A DNA stretch of 64,000 bases. Origin: Clostridia bacterium. Its GTDB lineage: Bacteria; Bacillota; Clostridia; Oscillospirales; CAG-272. The position numbers and the translations under genes are program-made. Positions within the stretch are counted from its first letter, which is position 1, and each line of letters opens with the position of its first letter. The notes under the pieces were generated by a model. That model was not told the origin of the DNA, did no database searches, and saw nothing but the letters and a program-made list of their open reading frames with translations. Below are positions 26,146-37,500 of this stretch, one piece after another. The DNA is taken from the NCBI GenBank assembly GCA_017520505.1, contig JAFXFN010000006.1, positions 40,091 through 104,090 of the forward strand, given 5' to 3'.

Positions 26146-27981
26146 ATGCTTCCATTTTCACTGAAACAGAGCGAGCCATTTATCGTCAGAAAAACCGTGA
26201 ACGGCAAAAACTATTTCAGCTGTGCATTCGAGAAGGGGGAGATAAAAATCTCCCTTCTTTCTCCTCGTATATACTGTCTTAACGGCTGTACACTTCTGCT
26301 TGAACACGATTTTTCGGATATAACAGACACATACAAACTGGAATATGAGGGACTGGAGGACGGATTTGACGTTTATTCCGTGACAGTAGATCCGGATGTT
26401 GGTCTTTACTATTTCCTTTTTAACGCAGAATGTAACGGAAATGTCATTTCATTGACCTCAGCGGGTGATGAAAAAACCGGTTTTTTGACAGAAGGATATC
26501 CGAGTAAGTTCCAGCTTATGGTATACCACAACGAATACCGTCAGGCAAATTGGTTTTCAGAGGGGGCAATGTACCATATTTTTGTTGACCGATTTTGTAA
26601 AACAAGTCACAAAATACCCGTGCGTGACGATGCAGTTTATATTTCCGATTGGAACGGCGGTGAAGTCGAATACGTTGAATATCCGGGACAACCCCTTAAA
26701 AACAACACGTTTTTCGGCGGAAGTCTTTACGGTGTTACATCAAAGCTCGATTATCTGAAGGACCTCGGAATAAAAACGATATATCTGTCACCCATTTTCA
26801 AGGCTTATTCAAACCACAAATATGACACGGGCGATTACACGAAAATTGACGAAATGTTCGGCGGCGAAGAAGCCTTTGACGAGCTTGTAAAGGAAGCACA
26901 CGAAAGAGGGATGAAAATAATTCTTGACGGTGTTTTCAACCACACGGGCGATGACAGTCTTTACTTCAATAAATATAAAAAATATCCGTCAAAGGGTGCT
27001 TATCACAGCAAAGATTCAAAATACTATGATTGGTACGATTTTACGGAGCATCCCGATAAATACAGGGCTTGGTGGGGCATCGGTATTCTGCCGTCGCTCA
27101 ATCACACAAGAAAGGATTTAAGAGAATATATATGCGGTGAAAACGGTGTCATAAGATATTGGCTGAGGCGAGGTGCTGACGGCTGGCGTCTTGACGTTGC
27201 CGACGAGCTTCCCGATGACCTTTTGTATGACATCAAAAAGGCTTGTGATGCGGAAAAGCCGGGTTCTCTTTTAATAGGTGAGGTGTGGGAAGACGCTTCA
27301 AACAAGATCGCATACAGCTACCGCCGTCACTATTTCCAGGGTAAACAGCTTGACGGTGTTATGAATTACCCCTTGCGTAACGCAATTATCGATTTTGTAA
27401 AATACGGTGACGAAAAGGCATTGCAATATGCTTTTACGATCCTTTCACGTCATTACCCCCGCGGTGATCTTTTACACGCAATGAACTTTTTGGGCACTCA
27501 CGACACGGAAAGAATACTGACTGTTTTGGGCGGCAAGGAGATTTCGGGCGAAGCGGGCAGTGTGCTTGCAAAAACACGAATGACTCCTGACGAGCTGAAG
27601 CTTGGAAAAGCAAGGCTGAAGCTTGCTTTTGCTCTGCTCGTATGCTCCCCCGGTGTGCCTTGCATCTATTACGGTGATGAAGCGGGATGCGAGGGCTACC
27701 GTGATCCGTTCAACCGCCGTCCGTACCCTTGGGGACGTGAGGACTGTGAGCTTGTTGAGTTTTTCAAAAACACATTGAAGCTCCGTGACACATACGATGC
27801 GCTCAAATACGGAACGACAGAGGTGCTCAAAACAGCTCACGGCGTTATAGTTTTCAAAAGAGAATACGAAAATAACCGAATTCTCTGCATATTCAACGCA
27901 AACGATCACGGCATAAGCGTAAATCTTCGGAATATGAACGTGTCGCTTGATGCTATGTCCTTTACGACTGTCGAATATTGA
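26146..27981 (+). CDS. GH13 alpha-glucosidase/neopullulanase-type enzyme
   Basis: 611 residues with no signal peptide, so cytoplasmic. An N-terminal beta domain (~1-130) precedes a complete GH13 catalytic domain: '[11 protein letters not shown]', '[14 protein letters not shown]', '[13 protein letters not shown]' (nucleophile), 'LLIGEVWED' (acid/base) and '[11 protein letters not shown]'. The pattern fits neopullulanase, cyclomaltodextrinase or alpha-amylase-like subfamilies that trim alpha-1,4/1,6 maltodextrins. In this operon it probably handles the branched limit dextrin left by GlgP, acting as the debranching step; no classic GlgX is present. It begins three bases after glgP, with AAAGGA inside the glgP end. 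Confidence 0.9.
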   Translation: MLPFSLKQSEPFIVRKTVNGKNYFSCAFEKGEIKISLLSPRIYCLNGCTLLLEHDFSDITDTYKLEYEGLEDGFDVYSVTVDPDVGLYYFLFNAECNGNVISLTSAGDEKTGFLTEGYPSKFQLMVYHNEYRQANWFSEGAMYHIFVDRFCKTSHKIPVRDDAVYISDWNGGEVEYVEYPGQPLKNNTFFGGSLYGVTSKLDYLKDLGIKTIYLSPIFKAYSNHKYDTGDYTKIDEMFGGEEAFDELVKEAHERGMKIILDGVFNHTGDDSLYFNKYKKYPSKGAYHSKDSKYYDWYDFTEHPDKYRAWWGIGILPSLNHTRKDLREYICGENGVIRYWLRRGADGWRLDVADELPDDLLYDIKKACDAEKPGSLLIGEVWEDASNKIAYSYRRHYFQGKQLDGVMNYPLRNAIIDFVKYGDEKALQYAFTILSRHYPRGDLLHAMNFLGTHDTERILTVLGGKEISGEAGSVLAKTRMTPDELKLGKARLKLAFALLVCSPGVPCIYYGDEAGCEGYRDPFNRRPYPWGREDCELVEFFKNTLKLRDTYDALKYGTTEVLKTAHGVIVFKREYENNRILCIFNANDHGISVNLRNMNVSLDAMSFTTVEY

Positions 27982-27997
27982 CGAAAGGAATAATAAA

Positions 27998-30220
27998 ATG
28001 GTTAATGTAATAAAAAATGGTGTCGTTTACCGTCAGGGTAAAGGACTTGAAATATCACAGCTCAACGACGAACAGATCGCCGCTGCGAGAAAAAAGACGA
28101 TAGCTTATCCGATACTTACCTCTCACAGCACGAGTGACGGTGATGACCTTAAAATAAAATTCGATGCTATGGCATCGCACGACATAACGTATGTCGGAAT
28201 AATACAGACGGCAAGAGCTTCGGGACTTAAAGAGTTCCCCGTTCCATACGTTCTTACAAACTGCCACAACTCTCTTTGCGCTGTCGGCGGTACAATAAAC
28301 GAAGACGACCACGTTTTCGGTCTGTCTGCGGCTAAAAAATACGGCGGTATCTACGTACCTGCGCATCAGGCGGTCATTCACTCGTATATGCGTGAGATGA
28401 TGGCAGGCTGCGGTAAAATGATAATCGGTTCTGACTCTCACACACGTTACGGTGCGCTCGGCACAATGGCTGTGGGTGAAGGCGGTCCTGAGCTTGTAAA
28501 GCAGCTACTCGGCAGAACATACGATATCAAGCGCCCCGGTGTTATAGCCGTTCATCTTACAGGCAAGCCACGTGCGGGCATCGGCCCTCACGACGTGGCA
28601 ATTGCACTTATAGGTGCAGTATTCAAGGACGGGTTCGTTAAAAACAAGGTACTTGAATTTATCGGTGACGGTATTGCAAATCTTCCCATTGAATTCCGTA
28701 ACGGTATTGACGTTATGACAACGGAAACAACGTGTCTTTCATCCATTTGGGTGACTGACGAAGAAACGAAGAGATATTACACGCTTCACGGAAGAAGTGA
28801 GGATTTCAAGGCGCTTTCCCCTGAGGACGGCGCATATTATGACGGTGCTGTGGAAATCGACCTATCAAAGATGGAATCTATGATAGCACTCCCCATTCAC
28901 CCGTCAAACGCATATACGATAAAGGAATTCAACGCAAATGCAAAGGATATTTTAGCCGAAGTATCCGAAAAGGCTGCAAAGGAGCTTGGCGTTCCCACGT
29001 TCTCGCTCGTTGACAAGTATCACGACGGCGGCGTATGGGCTGACCAGGGTGTAATTGCAGGCTGTGCGGGCGGTATTTTTGATAACGTGTGCGCTGCAGG
29101 CGACATTCTCCGCGGCAAGAGCATCGGATGCGAAGCCTTTGCGCTTTCCGTATATCCTGCAAGCCAACCCGCTTACTTACAGCTTATCAAAAACGGTATC
29201 TGCGCAGATCTTATGTCATCGGGTGCAACGCTCCGCACGGCGTTCTGCGGTCCTTGCTTCGGTGCAGGCGACGTTCCCTCCAACAACGGTCTTTCGCTCC
29301 GCCACACAACAAGAAACTTTGCAAACAGAGAAGGCTCAAAGCCGGGTGAAGGACAGATCGCATCAGTTGCGCTTATGGACGCACGCTCAATTGCGGCAAC
29401 AGCGGCTTGCGGCGGTAAGATAACAGCGGCAACGGAAATTGACGTTGAATATAATACTTATGAATATAAGTTCGACAAATCCGTTTATACAAACCGTGTA
29501 TACTTCGGTTACGGCAAGGCGAACGCTGAGGAAAAGCTCATTCTCGGTCCGAATATCACAGACTGGCCCGAAATGGTTTCCCTTTCCGACAATCTCGTTT
29601 TGCAGGTCGCATCGTACATTACAGACCCCGTAACAACAACCGACGAGCTTATTCCCTCGGGTGAATCGTCCTCATACCGTTCAAATCCTCATAGACTTTC
29701 AGAGCTTACGCTTTCACGTAAGGACCCTGCTTACGTAGGCCGTGCGAAATCTGTAAGAGAGGTTGAATACGCACGCCGTGACGGCAAGAAGATATTTGAC
29801 GGCGAGCTTTCAAAAATCGCTGAAAAGCACGGATTAAATGAGGAAAATACCGTTGTCGGAAGCGTTATATTCGCAAACAAGCCGGGCGACGGCTCTGCGC
29901 GTGAGCAGGCGGCATCGTGTCAGCGTGTGCTCGGCGGATGCGCTAACATAGCCGTTGAATACGCAACGAAGAGATACAGAAGCAACGTCATAAACTGGGG
30001 TATGATACCGTTCACGGTTGACGAGGCTCCCGATTTCTCCGTCGGCGACTATATCGTTATTCCCGATATAAGAAAGGCTGTTGAAAACGCTTTACCGACA
30101 GTTACAGCATTTATTTACGGTGAAAACGAGAAAACACTTGAGCTTACAATGCCTGAGCTTACAGATGATGAAAGAAAAATAATTCTTGCAGGCTGTCTTA
30201 TTAATTTCTACAAATATTAA
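27998..30220 (+). CDS. aconitase-superfamily hydratase (YbhJ-like)
   Basis: 740 residues from the ATG at 27998, seven bases after AAAGGAA; the frame upstream overlaps the GH13 gene and is rejected. Aconitase features include '[20 protein letters not shown]', '[20 protein letters not shown]', '[11 protein letters not shown]' and '[10 protein letters not shown]', the last with the CxxC of a [4Fe-4S] site. The sequence looks closest, from memory, to E. coli YbhJ, a putative hydratase, rather than AcnA or AcnB. It could be citrate/isocitrate aconitase or another hydro-lyase. It is the last gene of the glycogen operon, only 16 bases from the GH13 gene, an unexpected pairing. Confidence 0.85.
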   Translation: MVNVIKNGVVYRQGKGLEISQLNDEQIAAARKKTIAYPILTSHSTSDGDDLKIKFDAMASHDITYVGIIQTARASGLKEFPVPYVLTNCHNSLCAVGGTINEDDHVFGLSAAKKYGGIYVPAHQAVIHSYMREMMAGCGKMIIGSDSHTRYGALGTMAVGEGGPELVKQLLGRTYDIKRPGVIAVHLTGKPRAGIGPHDVAIALIGAVFKDGFVKNKVLEFIGDGIANLPIEFRNGIDVMTTETTCLSSIWVTDEETKRYYTLHGRSEDFKALSPEDGAYYDGAVEIDLSKMESMIALPIHPSNAYTIKEFNANAKDILAEVSEKAAKELGVPTFSLVDKYHDGGVWADQGVIAGCAGGIFDNVCAAGDILRGKSIGCEAFALSVYPASQPAYLQLIKNGICADLMSSGATLRTAFCGPCFGAGDVPSNNGLSLRHTTRNFANREGSKPGEGQIASVALMDARSIAATAACGGKITAATEIDVEYNTYEYKFDKSVYTNRVYFGYGKANAEEKLILGPNITDWPEMVSLSDNLVLQVASYITDPVTTTDELIPSGESSSYRSNPHRLSELTLSRKDPAYVGRAKSVREVEYARRDGKKIFDGELSKIAEKHGLNEENTVVGSVIFANKPGDGSAREQAASCQRVLGGCANIAVEYATKRYRSNVINWGMIPFTVDEAPDFSVGDYIVIPDIRKAVENALPTVTAFIYGENEKTLELTMPELTDDERKIILAGCLINFYKY

Positions 30221-30268
30221 TTAAGTGAAAACTATCATATATTATTTTTTAAAAGTTTCATTTTCATC

Positions 30269-30297
30269 TTGATATTATCAGGAAATTGTTGTATAAT
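30269..30297 (+). promoter_or_regulatory. gap promoter
   Basis: TTGATA (30269-30274), 17-bp spacer, TATAAT (30292-30297). Short leader to the GGAGG at 30323. Confidence 0.85.
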
Positions 30298-30335
30298 TCG
30301 AATCAAATAATATATTTATTTTGGAGGATAAAATC

Positions 30336-31349
30336 ATGGCAGTAAAAGTTGCTATTAACGGTTTCGGCCGTATCGGAAGACTTGCTTTCCGTCAGATGTT
30401 TGGTGCAGAGGGTTACGAAGTTGTAGCTATCAACGACCTTACAGATCCCAAGATGCTTGCTCATCTTCTCAAGTATGACACAGCACAGGGCAGATACCTC
30501 GGCCACACAGTTGAGTGTGATGACACATCCATCACAGTTGACGGCAAGAAGATCACAATCTACAGCGAAAAGGACGCAAAGGATCTTCCTTGGGGCGAAA
30601 TCGGTGTAGACGTTGTTCTCGAATGCACAGGCTTCTACACATCTAAGGCTAAGGCACAGGCTCACATCGACGCAGGTGCTAAGAAAGTTGTTATCTCTGC
30701 TCCCGCAGGTAACGACCTTCCCACAATCGTATTCAGCGTAAACGAAGATACACTTACAAAGGATGACACGATCATTTCTGCTGCATCCTGCACAACAAAC
30801 TGCTTGGCTCCTATGGCTAAGGCTCTTAACGATTATGCTCCTATCCAGAGCGGTATCATGTCAACGATCCACGCTTACACAGGCGACCAGATGATCCTTG
30901 ACGGTCCTCACAGAAAGGGTGACCTCCGCCGTGCAAGAGCAGGCGCTGCTAACATCGTTCCTAACTCCACAGGCGCTGCAAAGGCTATCGGCCTTGTTAT
31001 TCCCGAGCTCAACGGCAAGCTTATCGGTTCTGCTCAGAGAGTTCCCACACCCACAGGTTCTACAACAATTCTCGTTGCAGTTGTTAAGGGTAAGGACATA
31101 ACAAAGGAAGGCATCAACGCTGCTATGGCTGCTAAGGCATCCGATTCCTTCGGTTACAACACAGATGAAATCGTTTCTTCCGATATCATCGGTTCCACAT
31201 ACGGCTCCATCTTCGATGCAACACAGACAATGGTTGCAAAGATCGACGATGACACTTACCAGGTTCAGGTAGTTGCATGGTATGACAACGAAAACTCCTA
31301 CACAAGCCAGATGGTAAGAACGATCAAGTATTTTGCAGAACTTGCATAA
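30336..31349 (+). CDS. gap: glyceraldehyde-3-phosphate dehydrogenase
   Basis: 337 residues from the ATG at 30336, eight bases after GGAGG. The N-terminal '[15 protein letters not shown]', active-site '[15 protein letters not shown]' (nucleophile Cys), '[13 protein letters not shown]' and '[13 protein letters not shown]' define phosphorylating GAPDH of glycolysis. Codons are strongly biased, as expected for an abundant enzyme. It is monocistronic, with its own promoter and terminator, and only neighbours the glycogen operon. Confidence 0.98.
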   Translation: MAVKVAINGFGRIGRLAFRQMFGAEGYEVVAINDLTDPKMLAHLLKYDTAQGRYLGHTVECDDTSITVDGKKITIYSEKDAKDLPWGEIGVDVVLECTGFYTSKAKAQAHIDAGAKKVVISAPAGNDLPTIVFSVNEDTLTKDDTIISAASCTTNCLAPMAKALNDYAPIQSGIMSTIHAYTGDQMILDGPHRKGDLRRARAGAANIVPNSTGAAKAIGLVIPELNGKLIGSAQRVPTPTGSTTILVAVVKGKDITKEGINAAMAAKASDSFGYNTDEIVSSDIIGSTYGSIFDATQTMVAKIDDDTYQVQVVAWYDNENSYTSQMVRTIKYFAELA

Positions 31350-31365
31350 TTGAAATATTGATTAT

Positions 31366-31396
31366 AAAAAGCGGTTGGTTTAACCAACCGCTTTTT
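31366..31396 (+). terminator. gap terminator
   Basis: AAAAAGCGGTTGGT / ACCAACCGCTTTTT (14 bp) with a three-base loop; symmetrical, so also usable by the convergent small gene on the minus strand. Confidence 0.92.
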
Positions 31397-31408
31397 GTTT
31401 TTCTGTTG

Positions 31409-31729
31409 TTATTTAAGAAACAACGCTTCTCTGTCATATTTACAATTACGAAAATATAAGCAGACATCTATCGATATTTCTATAAAATTGAGCATATAGA
31501 AAAAGAAGCTCAAATAAAATATCCAGCCGGTACAGCCAAGCACCGTAAGCTGTATTATCTTACGTAAAATTCCGAATGCATATCCGATAAGCAAAAACAC
31601 CTCAAAAAATAAGCTTTTTCCCTTTGCTGTTTTTGATATGAGGGATTTGCGTATTGAAATCGGCCATGACATACCGAAGCAAAGTATCGTAAACGCTTCC
31701 ATTAACTCAGTGATATAAGAAATTTCCAT
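31409..31729 (-). CDS. small membrane protein, PQ-loop/SemiSWEET-like (tentative)
   Basis: 106 residues from the ATG at 31729, with GAAGGAG upstream. Three hydrophobic segments (~8-25, 43-60 and 68-95) separated by a basic loop 'RKSLISKTAKGKS'. The arrangement 'FGMSWPISIRKS' followed by 'TAKGKSLFF' recalls single triple-helix-bundle PQ-loop proteins, some of which (SemiSWEET) move sugars, but the Pro-Gln pair itself is not seen. The gene is divergent from a LysR-type regulator, which probably controls it. Confidence 0.5.
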   Translation of the reverse strand: MEISYITELMEAFTILCFGMSWPISIRKSLISKTAKGKSLFFEVFLLIGYAFGILRKIIQLTVLGCTGWIFYLSFFFYMLNFIEISIDVCLYFRNCKYDREALFLK

Positions 31730-31765
31730 TTGTAATTCTCCTTCTTGACATCTCCTCTGATATAT

Positions 31766-31794
31766 ATTATAATACAACTTGCGGTATATGTAAA
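31766..31794 (-). promoter_or_regulatory. promoter of the small membrane protein gene
   Basis: Minus strand TTTACA (31794-31789), 17-bp spacer, TATAAT (31771-31766). The surrounding 70 bases are full of short ATAT inverted repeats suitable for LysR-type binding. Confidence 0.6.
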
Positions 31795-31841
31795 ATATAT
31801 ATCTAATATATCAGCTATATCATTTTAATATGGAGTTTTGT

Positions 31842-32732
31842 ATGAATATCAGCTACGATTACTATAAAGTTTTTTACAATGTTGCCAAATATAAGAGTTT
31901 TACAAGAGCGGCAGAGGTTATGTACTGCAATCAACCCAATCTAACAAGAACTATCAAAGCGCTTGAACGTCAGCTTGGATGCACACTGTTTGAGCGTACA
32001 AACAAAGGTGTCACATTAACCGATGACGGCAAGGAGCTTTACGGACATATTGCCGCCGCATTCGCTCATATTCAAGCGGGAGAAGAAACGGTTTCTGCCA
32101 AGCACAGTATGGATAGCGGCATTGTTTCAATAGGCGCTACAGAAATTGCCTTACGATGTTGTCTTTTACCTATTCTGCGAAATTATCACCAATTGTATCC
32201 GGGCGTTAGGATAAAAATATTAAATGTTTCGACACCGCAAGCATTGAGAATAATAGATAATAAGCTCGTGGATATTGCAGTAGTAACAACACCCGTTGAT
32301 ATAAGCAACAAGCTTTCAATAACAAAGCTTTCAGATTTACAGGAAGTACCTGTATGCGGCAAGAGCTTCGACATTAAAGAAGACATACCGTTTACAGAAC
32401 TGCTTGAATATCCTATAATTTCTCTCGGTGTGGGTACATCTACGTTTGATTTTTATTTCGAGGAATTTTTGAAACATGACTGTCGGTTTGCGCCCGATAT
32501 TGAAGCTGCTACAGCCGACCAGATAATTCCTCTCGTCAAATACGGTCTTGGAATAGGATTTGTCCCTGAGCAATTTCTTGAGTCTGAGGATAGCATAAAA
32601 AAAATTTCACTTACAGAGCCGCTTCCGCCAAGACAGATAATTCTTGTCAAGAAAAAGGAACACAGCTTATCCTTACCGGCAAAAGAACTTGTAAATATGA
32701 TAAACAAAGAATACAATACAGAGATGCAGTGA
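31842..32732 (+). CDS. LysR-family transcriptional regulator
   Basis: 296 residues from the ATG at 31842, six bases after GGAG; an ATG 12 bases upstream lies before that site. The winged HTH (~1-62) is typical: 'YKSFTRAAEVMYCNQPNLTR' then 'LERQLGCTLFERTNKGVTLT'. The effector-binding domain (~90-290) has the usual two-lobed pattern, with 'GLGIGFVPEQFLES' near the end. These proteins bind the region between themselves and a divergent target and respond to a small molecule. The divergent target here is the small membrane protein at 31409-31729; the ligand is unknown. Confidence 0.92.
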   Translation: MNISYDYYKVFYNVAKYKSFTRAAEVMYCNQPNLTRTIKALERQLGCTLFERTNKGVTLTDDGKELYGHIAAAFAHIQAGEETVSAKHSMDSGIVSIGATEIALRCCLLPILRNYHQLYPGVRIKILNVSTPQALRIIDNKLVDIAVVTTPVDISNKLSITKLSDLQEVPVCGKSFDIKEDIPFTELLEYPIISLGVGTSTFDFYFEEFLKHDCRFAPDIEAATADQIIPLVKYGLGIGFVPEQFLESEDSIKKISLTEPLPPRQIILVKKKEHSLSLPAKELVNMINKEYNTEMQ

Positions 32733-32761
32733 ACTTCATTTCATAAAATGCCAAAACATAC

Positions 32762-32805
32762 GGGCGCCTCATCTTGAAAAAATTTTCAAAATGAGACGCC
32801 CTGTT
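32762..32805. terminator. hairpin between convergent lysR and lplA
   Basis: GGGCG-CTCAT-TTGAAAA on the left pairs with TTTTCAA-ATGAG-CGCCC on the right, with single mismatches. The T-tract is weak on both sides, so it may act as a terminator with help or as an mRNA end-protector. Confidence 0.6.
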
Positions 32806-32807
32806 TA

Positions 32808-33794
32808 TCATATATCCTGTTTTTCAAGAAGCTTGCAAATATCAAAAGAAACATCTTTATCCACTACAGCATCCGTCACGGCTTTTTTCATATCGGTGCA
32901 CGTGAATCTGCATCCGAGCAGTGCTTTTGTCACCTCGTCCGATATTTCCCAATCCATCGCATCCGAATACACCTGCGCAAGCTTTATATGCCCGGATTCG
33001 ACCTGAAGCTGAAGCGATATACTTCCCCAGGAAAATCTTTCCTCACAGCTGAACGTAAACGGCAAACGAGGGCCGTAGAGCCAATTCCAGCTTGAAAGCT
33101 CGACCGTGTATTTTTTTATCTTTTCAATATTTTTTTCGCTTAATACGATTTTTTCGGCATCGTGTCCGTAGACCTTTTCAAATGCTTTTTCCATTTGCCG
33201 TGCCATCATTTCACACGTAATGCACGGTGAAAGCAACTTGAGATTCGTCACACGTGAACGGACAGAGGCAACGCCCTTGGCTTCAAGCTTTGCCTTTGAC
33301 GGTGTGAGATAACGTGAGAGCTTTTCCATATCGGCATCTATCAGAAGCGTGCCGTGGTGGTATGCGTGCCCCTGCGTATGGTAAAAGGCATTTCCCGAAA
33401 ATTTATACCCCTGCACGAGCAAGTCGTTTCTTCCCGACTTTTCAGCAGACAAGCCGAATGATGCGCACGCTTCCTGTATGACGGAAAGCTGACGGTCAAC
33501 GTCGAAATCCTCATCACGCATCAAAAAAGTGAAATTAAGATTTCCGACGTCGTGGAAAACAGCTCCGCCGCCCGACAAACGGCGTGCAAGCTTACCGCCA
33601 TCCTCTTCCAAAAGAGAGGTTCGGCATTCAACCCAGGCATTCTGATTTCGTCCGATAACGACCGTGTTCTGATTCTGCCATAAATAAAGAATACAGGCAT
33701 TTTCTTCAACGCTTTCAAGCAAAAGCTTTTCAGTCGCAATATTAAAATACGGATCGACACAGGTGCTGTTGTATATATAAAGCTTATCTATCAT
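32808..33794 (-). CDS. lplA: lipoate-protein ligase
   Basis: 328 residues. N-terminal LplA catalytic domain (~1-245) with 'CILYLWQNQNTVVIGRNQNA', 'LARRLSGGGAVFHDVGNLNF' and 'GRNDLLVQGYKFSGNAF'; a smaller C-terminal domain (~250-328) completes the E. coli-like form. The enzyme attaches lipoate to E2 subunits or GcvH using ATP. No lipoate-dependent complex is in the window. The ATG overlaps the stop of the UPF0340 gene by four bases, with GAGG seven bases upstream, so the two are translationally coupled. Confidence 0.93.
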   Translation of the reverse strand: MIDKLYIYNSTCVDPYFNIATEKLLLESVEENACILYLWQNQNTVVIGRNQNAWVECRTSLLEEDGGKLARRLSGGGAVFHDVGNLNFTFLMRDEDFDVDRQLSVIQEACASFGLSAEKSGRNDLLVQGYKFSGNAFYHTQGHAYHHGTLLIDADMEKLSRYLTPSKAKLEAKGVASVRSRVTNLKLLSPCITCEMMARQMEKAFEKVYGHDAEKIVLSEKNIEKIKKYTVELSSWNWLYGPRLPFTFSCEERFSWGSISLQLQVESGHIKLAQVYSDAMDWEISDEVTKALLGCRFTCTDMKKAVTDAVVDKDVSFDICKLLEKQDI

Positions 33795-34336
33795 AACAAT
33801 TCCTCGTCATATACTGCACGTGCGCCGCCTATGAATTTCGGGCGTGTGCGTGCGGCAAGAACTGTCGCACATCCGATCTTGTTATTATCAAGTCGGAGCG
33901 GAACTGCTACCTTTTTTAAATGCATTCCGATCATTGTAAATCCAATGTCAAGCCCTGCGTCGGCTTTAATTTCTTCAACTGCCACAGGCTCATCAAAGCC
34001 CTCATACGCTTTCGTTGCAAGCGAACCGCCTGCCTTTGGCTGAGGCTTTACGTTGACATATTCGCAAAACGGCACTGCCTTGCGCTCTGTTATTATTGCA
34101 CGGTTAAGATGCTCACAGCATTGAACGGCTAAAAAAACGTCACGGCTTTTTGCAAATTCGTGAAGCGCTTTAAAAATTTCGCCTGCCACGTCGGGATTTG
34201 AGTTTGTGCCTATCTTCGCCCCAACGACTTCGCTTGTGGAGCAACCGACGACAATAATATCTCCTTTTTTAAGTTTTGCCTTTTCGAACAGCTCGCTTAC
34301 AGCTGATCTTGTTTGCTCATATATCGACATATTCAT
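33791..34336 (-). CDS. UPF0340/DUF436 family protein (YwlG-like)
   Basis: 181 residues, close to B. subtilis YwlG in length. Recognisable motifs are 'IIVVGCSTSEVVGAKIGTNS', 'VQCCEHLNRA' and 'ADAGLDIGFTMIGMHLKKV'. The family (TIGR01440) is widespread in Firmicutes and has no settled function. A GGAGG lies eight bases upstream of the ATG. It shares an operon with lplA, but I know of no established tie between the two. Confidence 0.88.
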   Translation of the reverse strand: MNMSIYEQTRSAVSELFEKAKLKKGDIIVVGCSTSEVVGAKIGTNSNPDVAGEIFKALHEFAKSRDVFLAVQCCEHLNRAIITERKAVPFCEYVNVKPQPKAGGSLATKAYEGFDEPVAVEEIKADAGLDIGFTMIGMHLKKVAVPLRLDNNKIGCATVLAARTRPKFIGGARAVYDEELL

Positions 34337-34363
34337 AATAATATCCTCCGATTTTACACGTGG

Positions 34364-34392
34364 ATTATATCATCTTATTTACATAATGTCAA
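34364..34392 (-). promoter_or_regulatory. promoter of the UPF0340-lplA operon
   Basis: Minus strand TTGACA (34392-34387), 17-bp spacer, TATAAT (34369-34364), all consensus. Confidence 0.9.
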
Positions 34393-34425
34393 TAGAATTT
34401 TTTATAACACAATTTATTTTAATTA

Positions 34426-34454
34426 TTGACAACATACTAAAATAGATGTATACT
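34426..34454 (+). promoter_or_regulatory. promoter of the large secreted protein gene
   Basis: TTGACA (34426-34431), 17-bp spacer, TATACT (34449-34454). It stands back to back with the UPF0340 promoter, the two -35 boxes about 33 bases apart. Confidence 0.85.
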
Positions 34455-34507
34455 ATTAATGGAGTATTTTGCGAAAAAATTCAAAATTCCCGAAAGGAAC
34501 AAATGAA

Positions 34508-37500
34508 ATGAAGAAAAAATACAGGATATTGTCGCTATGTCTTTTGCTTGCTGTGATAATTACATCAATTCCCTTTTTGACACGTGCGGCAATCGATATC
34601 CCGACTGACATAAAGCCTATCGTATTCAATGCGGCGTATTATGCCGCAAAGCACAGCGACGTAAAGAATGTCTACGGTGACGATGCACAGGGGCTTTACG
34701 ACCATTTTCTTACATACGGAATCAAGGAAGGCCGTCAAGCAAGTCCCATTTTCAGCGTCAGTCATTATTTAAGCCAAAACTCCGATTTGAAATCCGCATA
34801 CGGTACAGATAACGAAAAGGCGCTTACGCACTTTATAAATACAGGCTCAAATGAAGCACGCATAACGGCACCTGCCGAAAACCTCGGAAGTAACGTAAAG
34901 GTCAGAATTTCCGTATCGTCTACGGGGCTGAACGTCGGATACAGCAATACAAATGTACAGACAAACACAACTCTGCTTGAAGCAGCCCAGCTTTGGAATC
35001 TCGTGCGCCAAGATGACGGCGGATATAAGATAACAAACATCGCAACGGGCAAGCTGATGACTGTAAAGGGCGGTGCTACGGCAAACGGCACAAACGTAGA
35101 GCTCGCAGACGATAACGGCTCCAATTCGCAGACATGGTACATATACAAAAACATGAACAACACATACACAATACGCTCAAAGTGCGGTGTTAAGTGTGTT
35201 CTCACGGTTAAAAACGGTTCAACGTCATCCGGCACAAACATTCAGATGAACACGTTTGCAGGCGGTGCATCGCAGGAATTCAACATTCAGATGGAAAGCA
35301 CACTTGAAGCAATGACACCCGTGGATATCGGATCAAACTTCTGGGGTAATATTCAGGCGACGAGTTCAAATTACAATCTTGCTTTATCCGGCGATAACGT
35401 ACTTTTAAGATATGCAAACACGGGCTACAATCAGCTGTGGAGATTTATCCGTTTTTCTGACGGAAGCTATGAGATAACAAACCTCAAAAACGGAAAATCA
35501 CTTGCTTGTGACGGTTTCCCCGGCACTCCCGGCTCAAACGTGTACGTTAAATTCTCCAACAATACCGCATCACAGCGCTGGTATATATACGAGGTAAACG
35601 GTAACTACGTTTTAGGCACAAGGTCGGCGCTTTCATCGGTTATGGAGGTTACAGGCGGTACTGTTGCAAGCGGAACGAATATACAGCTTGCAAGCTTCTC
35701 GTCATCATCTGCCGCACAGCAGTTCAAGGTAAAGAAGATAGAAAAAACAGATATAGAAAAAAATCTTGCCATAAGCGAGATATGCGAATCCCCCGCAAAC
35801 GCTTCTTATGAATTTATAGAAGCAACGAACGTTTCAAATAAATCGATCAATTTAAAGGAATATTCACTTTACAGATTTGCTTGCACGAACGGAAGCGGTA
35901 AATATCAGTATACAGGTTATCAAGCCATTCTCGGTCTTGTTGCGGGGACGGGAACGGACACTTCCCTTTCATTCCTTGCAAAATTGAATCTTTCATCGTA
36001 CAACACGGTTATATACCCGGGTGAGGTTGCGGTTTTATGGTTTGTAAAATACGCCGACAGAGCGCTCACCGTTGACGATTTCAAGAATTATTGGGAAAGT
36101 CAGGGCTGTTCTATGGACGGCGTTAATGTTGTCCGCATTGCAACGTACGACGAAACGTCTGACCTTTACCCCGCTTCGGGCATAAACACAAATACAGGTA
36201 TAGGATTTTTACCCGATAATAAAGTCGGCGTTGCTATTTCGCTTATAAAGAATTCGGCGCTTGCCACAAGACTTGAAAACGGTAAGGTTCTCAAGGATTA
36301 TACAGCATCATCGGATGCACCGCTTGACGTCGCACTTACAGCACAGCTTCACAGCGTTGCAGACAGTACGGCTGTGTATATATTTGCAGACGGTGCAAAA
36401 ACAGGCAAATCGCACAACTTCTACAGCTTTGTAGATACAGAAGCATATCTTGACACGTGCAACGAACAGCTTGAAGACTATATGCTGAAATACACGCACG
36501 TATTCCCTGCGGTTCCCTACTCTGCACAGGTAACGGGTACACTTTCCTCCGACGGCTGTCCGTCGCTTTTGGGTGAATATATAAACGTTGACAGCTCGGG
36601 AAATCCCGCTTCCATCGCAATAGGCGTTGACAGCGGCAATCTTGACACACCCACACCCGGTGTTAAACGCTTCGGTCAGTTTGCAGGCTTCAAGCTTGTG
36701 AACGCTGAAACGGACACATCGGGAAACGTCGTACTTACAGGCTCATTCACAGAGGATATATACAGTAAAGCAGGCTTCATCGTGACCGCCGTATGCGCTG
36801 ACACGGGCAAGCTGACTGTTAAAAAGACTGAGCTTACATCCGACTTCACAATAGAAGGAAATGTATATAAATTCACGGTGAAAATAGGCGGACTTCCCAT
36901 AACGGATAAAGGAATAATCCTGAATGTTGTTCCTTTTGGCGTTGACAAGGAAACAGGCGACCGTGCTGTAAGCGCCCGCCGTCAGATAAGATGTCCGCTT
37001 GTCAACGTAACGATAAACGGTGCAAGCATTGAGGGACTGCGTGTAACGTACCTTGCCGATGAAAAAAATGCCCCGATAAATGACTTGACAGGTATTCTTG
37101 ATGCCATTGAGCTTCTCGCAGACGATATTGAATATTATACAGGTATAGAGGTCGAAACGGGCATATATAATCCGAGAGCAAGCTATCCGCAGATCGTTGT
37201 TGCAAGTGAGGGCGACACATCAGGCGGTAACGCACTTGTTGCAAACAACAAGGCTGTCGGAGAAAATCAGTATACTATCGTTGCAAAGACTAAGCGTGAG
37301 CTTTATATTGTCGGTGACAGCGCAATGGCGGCTGAATATGCTTGTCAGATAGTTTCACGTGCTATTTCGGGTGCTGTCGGCACATTCGAGCTTTCAACGC
37401 TTTCATCTGATTACCCCGAAACACTTGATACATCAAATCATACGCTTGCGATGACTGACGGCGCTGACTACAGAATTATGACGATGAACATTCAGGATCA

